The notes under the pieces were generated by a model. It was not told the DNA's origin and did not search any database. It saw only the letters and a program-made list of their open reading frames with translations. Positions 60,193-64,000 of a stretch of DNA of 64,000 nucleotides are shown in pieces (positions within the stretch are counted from its first letter, which is position 1; every line of letters begins with the position of its first letter). Position numbers and translations under genes: made by a program. Source of the DNA: Leptodactylus fallax. Its lineage: Eukaryota; Chordata; Amphibia; Anura; Leptodactylidae. The stretch spans positions 5,857,501 to 5,921,500 of the forward strand of contig CAMRHE010000077.1 in NCBI GenBank assembly GCA_947044405.1, read 5' to 3'.

Positions 60193-60655
60193 TTAAAGGA
60201 ACACTCCAGGCAAAGCTGATTTAGGCTAAGTCCCCACGTAGCGGGCTGCAGCAAAAAAGTGCTGCGGGAAAAACCACGACAGCAATGCATCGTGGTTTTT
60301 CCCACAGTGTTTTTCACAGAAAGTCTGCAGACTTTCTGCTTCAATGATACCTTTAGGGAAACCACTGGCGTTTCCGTAGGTATAACTGACATGTGCACTG
60401 CACAATTTTTTTTTTTTTTTTTTTTTTGCAATGTGTGAATGGGATTCGCTAGAATCCCATCCAATTTGCAGTGACTAAAACGCCACGTGGTGCCCCGGCC
60501 TTACTGTGTTATACCTGGTGCAAGCCCTGGGGGAGGCAGAGCATGACGCAGGGATTCAAAGTGCCACAAACAGAACCCCACTGTCATGTTCTGCCCTCTC
60601 AGACCCTGCACCAGTTATAAAACCATGAATCAGCTTTTCCTGCAGTGTTCCTTTA
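60193..60655. repeat. MITE (TTAAAGGAACACTCCAGG family) carrying a nested MITE
   Basis: TTAAAGGAACACTCCAGGCA at left and CTGCAGTGTTCCTTTA at right, with inner AAGCTGATT/AATCAGCTTTT, form about 28-bp inverted ends. The middle is split by the element at 60222-60502. Confidence 0.65.
60222..60502. repeat. MITE (GGCCCCACGTAGCGG family), nested
   Basis: TAGGCTAAGTCCCCACGTAG at left, CGCCACGTGGTGCCCCGGCC at right. Contains a long T run (60407-60427). Confidence 0.65.
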
Positions 60656-60783
60656 TCAGTTTATAAGACCCCCTAGACCTAGTAGGTATAACTATAGGCC
60701 CCAGTGCAAATTTTTTGAATGGGGCCTCCTATCCAATCTCTACAGTGTATTCTTGATAGCGGGGGCTATGGGTGTTACAGATA

Positions 60784-62404
60784 CAGTACAGACCAAAAGT
60801 TTGGACACACCTTCTCATTCCAAGAGTTTTCTGTATTTTCATGACTATAAAAATTGTAGATTCACACTGAAGGCATCAAAACTATGAATTAACACATGTG
60901 GAATTATATGCTTAACAAAAAAGTGTGAAAATATGTCTTATATTCTAGATTCTTCAAAGTAGCCACCTTTTGCTTTGATTACTGCTTTGCACACTCTTGG
61001 CATTCTCTTGATGAGCTTCAATAGGTAGTCACCTGAAATGGTCTTCCAACAGTCTTGAAGGAGTTCCCAGAGATGCTTAACACTTGTTGGCCCTTTTGCC
61101 TTCACTCTGCGGTCCAGCTCACCCCAAACCATCTCGATTGGGTTCAGGTCTGGTGACTGTGGAGGCCAGGTCATCTGGCGTAGCACCCCATCACTCTCCT
61201 TCTTGGTCAAATAGCCCTTACACAGTCTGGACATGTGTTTGGGGTCACTGTCCTGTTGAAAAATAAATGATGGTCCAACTAAACGCAAACCGGATGGAAT
61301 AGCATGCCGCTGCAAGATGCTGTGGTAACCATGCTGGTTCAGTATTCCTTCAATTTTGAATAATCCCCAACAGTGTCACCAGCAAAGCACCCCCACACCA
61401 TCACACCTCCTCCTCCATGCTTCACGGTGGGAACCAGGCATGTAGAGTCCATTCGTTCACCTTTTCTGTGTCGCACAAAGACACGGTGGTTGGAACCAAA
61501 TATCTCAAATTTGGACTCATCAGACCAAAGCACAGATTTCCACAGGTCTAATGTCCATTCCTTGTGTTCTTTGGCCCAAACAAGTCTCTTCTGCTTGTTG
61601 CCTGTCCTTAGCAGTGGTTTCCTAGCAGCTATTTTACCATGAAGGCCTGCTGCACACAGTCTCCTCTTAACAGTTGTTGTAGAGATGTGTCTGCTGCTAG
61701 AACTCTGTGTGGCATTCACCTGGTCTCTAATCTGAGCTGCTGTTAACCTAAGATTTCTGAGTCTGGTGACTCGGATGAACTTATCCTCCGCAGCAGAGGT
61801 GACTCTTGGTCTTCCTTTCCTGGGGCGGTCCTCATGTGAGCCAGTTTCTTTGTAGCGCTTGATGGTTTTGGCCACTGCACTTGGGGACACTTTCAAAGTT
61901 TTAGCAATTTTTCGGACTGACTGACCTTCATTTCTTAAAGTAATGATGGCCACTCGTTTTTCTTTACTTAGCTGCTTTTTTTCTTGCCATAATACAAATT
62001 CTAACACTCCATTCAGTAGGACTATCAGCTGTGTATCCACCTGACTTCTGAACAACACAACTGATGGTCCCAACCCCATTTATAAGGCAAAAAATCCCAC
62101 TTATTAAACCTGACAGGGCACACCTGTGAAGTGAAAACCATTTCAGGTGGCTACCTCTTGAAGCTCATCAAGAGAATGCCAAGAGTGTGCAAAGCAGTAA
62201 TCAAAGCAAAAGGTGGCTACTTTGAAGAACCTAGAATATAAGACATATTTTCAGTTGTTTCACACTTTTTTGTTAAGTATATAATTCCACATGTGTTAAT
62301 TCATAGTTTTGATGCCTTCAGTGTGAATCTACAATTTTTATAGTCATGAAAATACAGAAAACTCTTGGAATGAGAAGGTGTGTCCAAACTTTTGGTCTGT
62401 ACTG
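60784..62404 (-). mobile_element. Tc1-type element E (1621 bp)
   Basis: Termini CAGTACAGACCAAAAGTTTG and inverse, flanked by TA at 60782-60783 and 62405-62406. Terminal repeats are unusually long, about 259 and 268 bp (60784-61042, 62137-62404), and include the 3' end of the transposase coding region. Upstream of ACADL; transposase on the minus strand. Confidence 0.95.
60938..62079 (-). pseudogene. Tc1 transposase (element E), nearly intact, one frameshift
   Basis: The N-terminal part (62079-61339) has KEKRVAIITLRNEGQSVRKI (HTH), a RKGRPRVT hinge and VLWSDESKFEIFG (first Asp). A one-base deletion near 61345-61355 shifts the frame shortly after GGGGVMVWGCF. The rest (to 60938) has FIFQQDSDPKH (Asp) and [11 protein letters not shown] (Glu) and ends KGGYFEESRI. 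The best-preserved Tc1 transposase in the window. Confidence 0.92.
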
Positions 62405-62406
62405 TA

Positions 62407-64000
62407 TGTCCCATAGACTTGAAAGGGACACAGCTACAGCACCCACAGCCACTGTTCTGAAGAATACAGTAAGTAAGCAGCACAGCGCCTGGCAATGCAA
62501 ACAATGGTTGGCGCTGTGAGCTCTGAGAAACAGCTAATCCTATAGGCCATCAATTTTTTTTTTAAAGGTAGATAACCCCTATAAAGAAGATATCCATTTT
62601 TGTTATATTGACCATCTATCCTCAGGATAGTTAGTCAGTGGTGATTCTAGGGACCATGGCACTTGTGCCAGCTCTGCCATTGCTTCACTGTTTACATCAC
62701 ACGGCATCTTTTTGCATTGTGAGTACATTTTTTCACTTCTATGGGGTGAGGCTGTAAGTACATTGCACAACCGCTATAACATATGGCATGCAATGCAAAT
62801 AGTAAAGGGGTCACAGTGCATGTGGCTCCTTCAAACAGCAGATCAGCGGGGCTCCCATTTGTTGAACTCCTATTGATCTCTAATTTAGGATCTATACTGA
62901 GAACAGGATATCAATAGCAAGGAATTTATAGGGGTGATCTACTTCAGCCTTGTGACAGCAAATGGAGTAATCTACTGCCTGGAAAGTTCAGCACAGTGAT
63001 GTGTACACCGGCAGCAGAGATGAGCACCCCTCTCTGCTGCCAGTGATTATTATTATTACTTGTATAGCGCCATCATATTCTGCAGTGCTTTACAGACAAT
63101 GACAGTCACTGTCCCATATAGTGATGTATTGTCTTTACAGGGACACAGCAGTCGGGTTATCTAGCTTTCCTGATCACTGTCTTGATGCTGTGGGGCTTTG
63201 GCCATGTTTAGCTGGCCGCAGGTCCCCTACCCCTCCAGGCCTGGTCGTATCCCCTGTGGCCGTGATCATTATGCCCCTGCCTAAACCATACTAAAATTAT
63301 CTAAATCCAAAACCCTAATGAGACCCCAGACCAGATAAAAAAATGAAAGATCAAAACCCGTTTTTGTGCCTCGGTCCCAGAGTTCTAAATCTCCCCATGT
63401 CTTGTCTTGCACAGGAGGGGATATGATTACTTCTAATTGCCAGGCCTTAGCTGTACTTGCTGTGTGAAACAATAGTAAGTGCAGGTGCAGCAGATCAAGT
63501 ACATGCGCAGCCCAGCATTTATTAGTAATTGCATACGATTACCACAGCCACGTTGCATCATGTACAAGCACCCTTAGAGATAATTTTTATTTTTTTTTTC
63601 TAGTAGGTTTTATTGTGTGTACAGACGAAGCAAGCAACAACTGAACACCTTTTGTAAAAAATAAACTGGTACTGTACTGAGTAGTTGTAATTTTAACAGT
63701 AACCACAAGGAGGATCTGTTTCATTATGCTATGTTAGGTCAACGAGTCATAGTATCATTGTTATGGTGCATGAAATTTGTGGTGCTTGTGAAAATTAAAA
63801 AAAAAATTATAGGGAAGTCCAGTGGCTTGGCCAATAAGAATATGTTGAATTAAAAAAAAAAAAAAAAAAAAAATTGAGACATTTTGTAGCATTATACAAT
63901 GGACAACCAGGGTAGAAGAAACCATGGGATTAGTGAATATGTACTACACATAATACTTCCCTACCTCTTGCAATAAGGGAGAAGGTTGACTACAAATGTC
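62407..64000. other. Right flank, unannotated apart from repeat fragments
   Basis: Fragment of the TTAAAGGGG-type repeat (about 62560-62930), tRNA-SINE tail (63042-63130), poly-T (63589-63600) and poly-A runs (63850-63872). No exon of a neighbouring gene was recognised. Confidence 0.45.

Noticed and set aside
62407..64000. Exons of MYL1, expected next to ACADL from mammalian gene order
   Set aside because: No EF-hand or light-chain coding similarity was found in any frame here.

Overview
This window is nuclear DNA from a vertebrate, most likely a frog or toad. The two host genes are vertebrate genes with long introns. The intergenic and intronic DNA is packed with Tc1/mariner elements, hAT and other MITE-type repeats, a Ty3/gypsy element and L1/L2-type LINE remnants of a kind I associate with anuran genomes. 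The organism is an inference from repeat style, not a database match. There are no bacterial operons, CRISPR arrays or RNA genes that I can support.

Host genes, both on the minus strand: (1) KANSL1L occupies about 2.17-19.6 kb and runs off the left edge. I see a probable noncoding first exon in a CpG-rich promoter (about 19.2-20.0 kb), the large first coding exon (13273-14295), and two further coding exons (3082-3217 and 2174-2365). All splice phases agree and give 440 codons so far. (2) ACADL, the mitochondrial long-chain acyl-CoA dehydrogenase, is complete in 11 coding exons from 45999 down to 24725. The exons join to 1293 nt, i.e. 430 residues plus stop, which is the length of the human protein as I remember it. 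The order ACADL then KANSL1L, both in the same orientation, matches the mammalian arrangement.

Mobile DNA, left to right. A decayed Tc1 element sits in KANSL1L intron 2 (11093-12684). A three-level nest of different Tc1-type elements sits in ACADL intron 8 (26848-31652), and every level can be bounded to the base by its TA duplications. A 1.3-kb hAT-like element with a perfect 8-bp target duplication and a homogenised 31-bp minisatellite lies in ACADL intron 1 (41632-42942). Upstream of ACADL is an old L1-clade LINE interrupted first by a 2.3-kb hAT-like element (49101-51386; its removal restores the L1 reading frame) and again by a young Ty3/gypsy retrotransposon (51819-58989; about 99.5% identical LTRs, 4-bp CTAC duplication). 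It is followed by an 851-bp solo LTR with a CTCAG duplication (59229-60079), a MITE nested in a MITE (60193-60655) and a fifth Tc1-type element (60784-62404).

No wholly new gene system is evident. The most informative structures are the nested insertions with exact boundaries, the shared minisatellite cargo in two oppositely oriented hAT-like elements with different ends, the probable -1 frameshift site between gag and pol of the gypsy element, and a long-TIR Tc1 whose opposite terminus carries a mirror copy of the transposase C-terminal codons.
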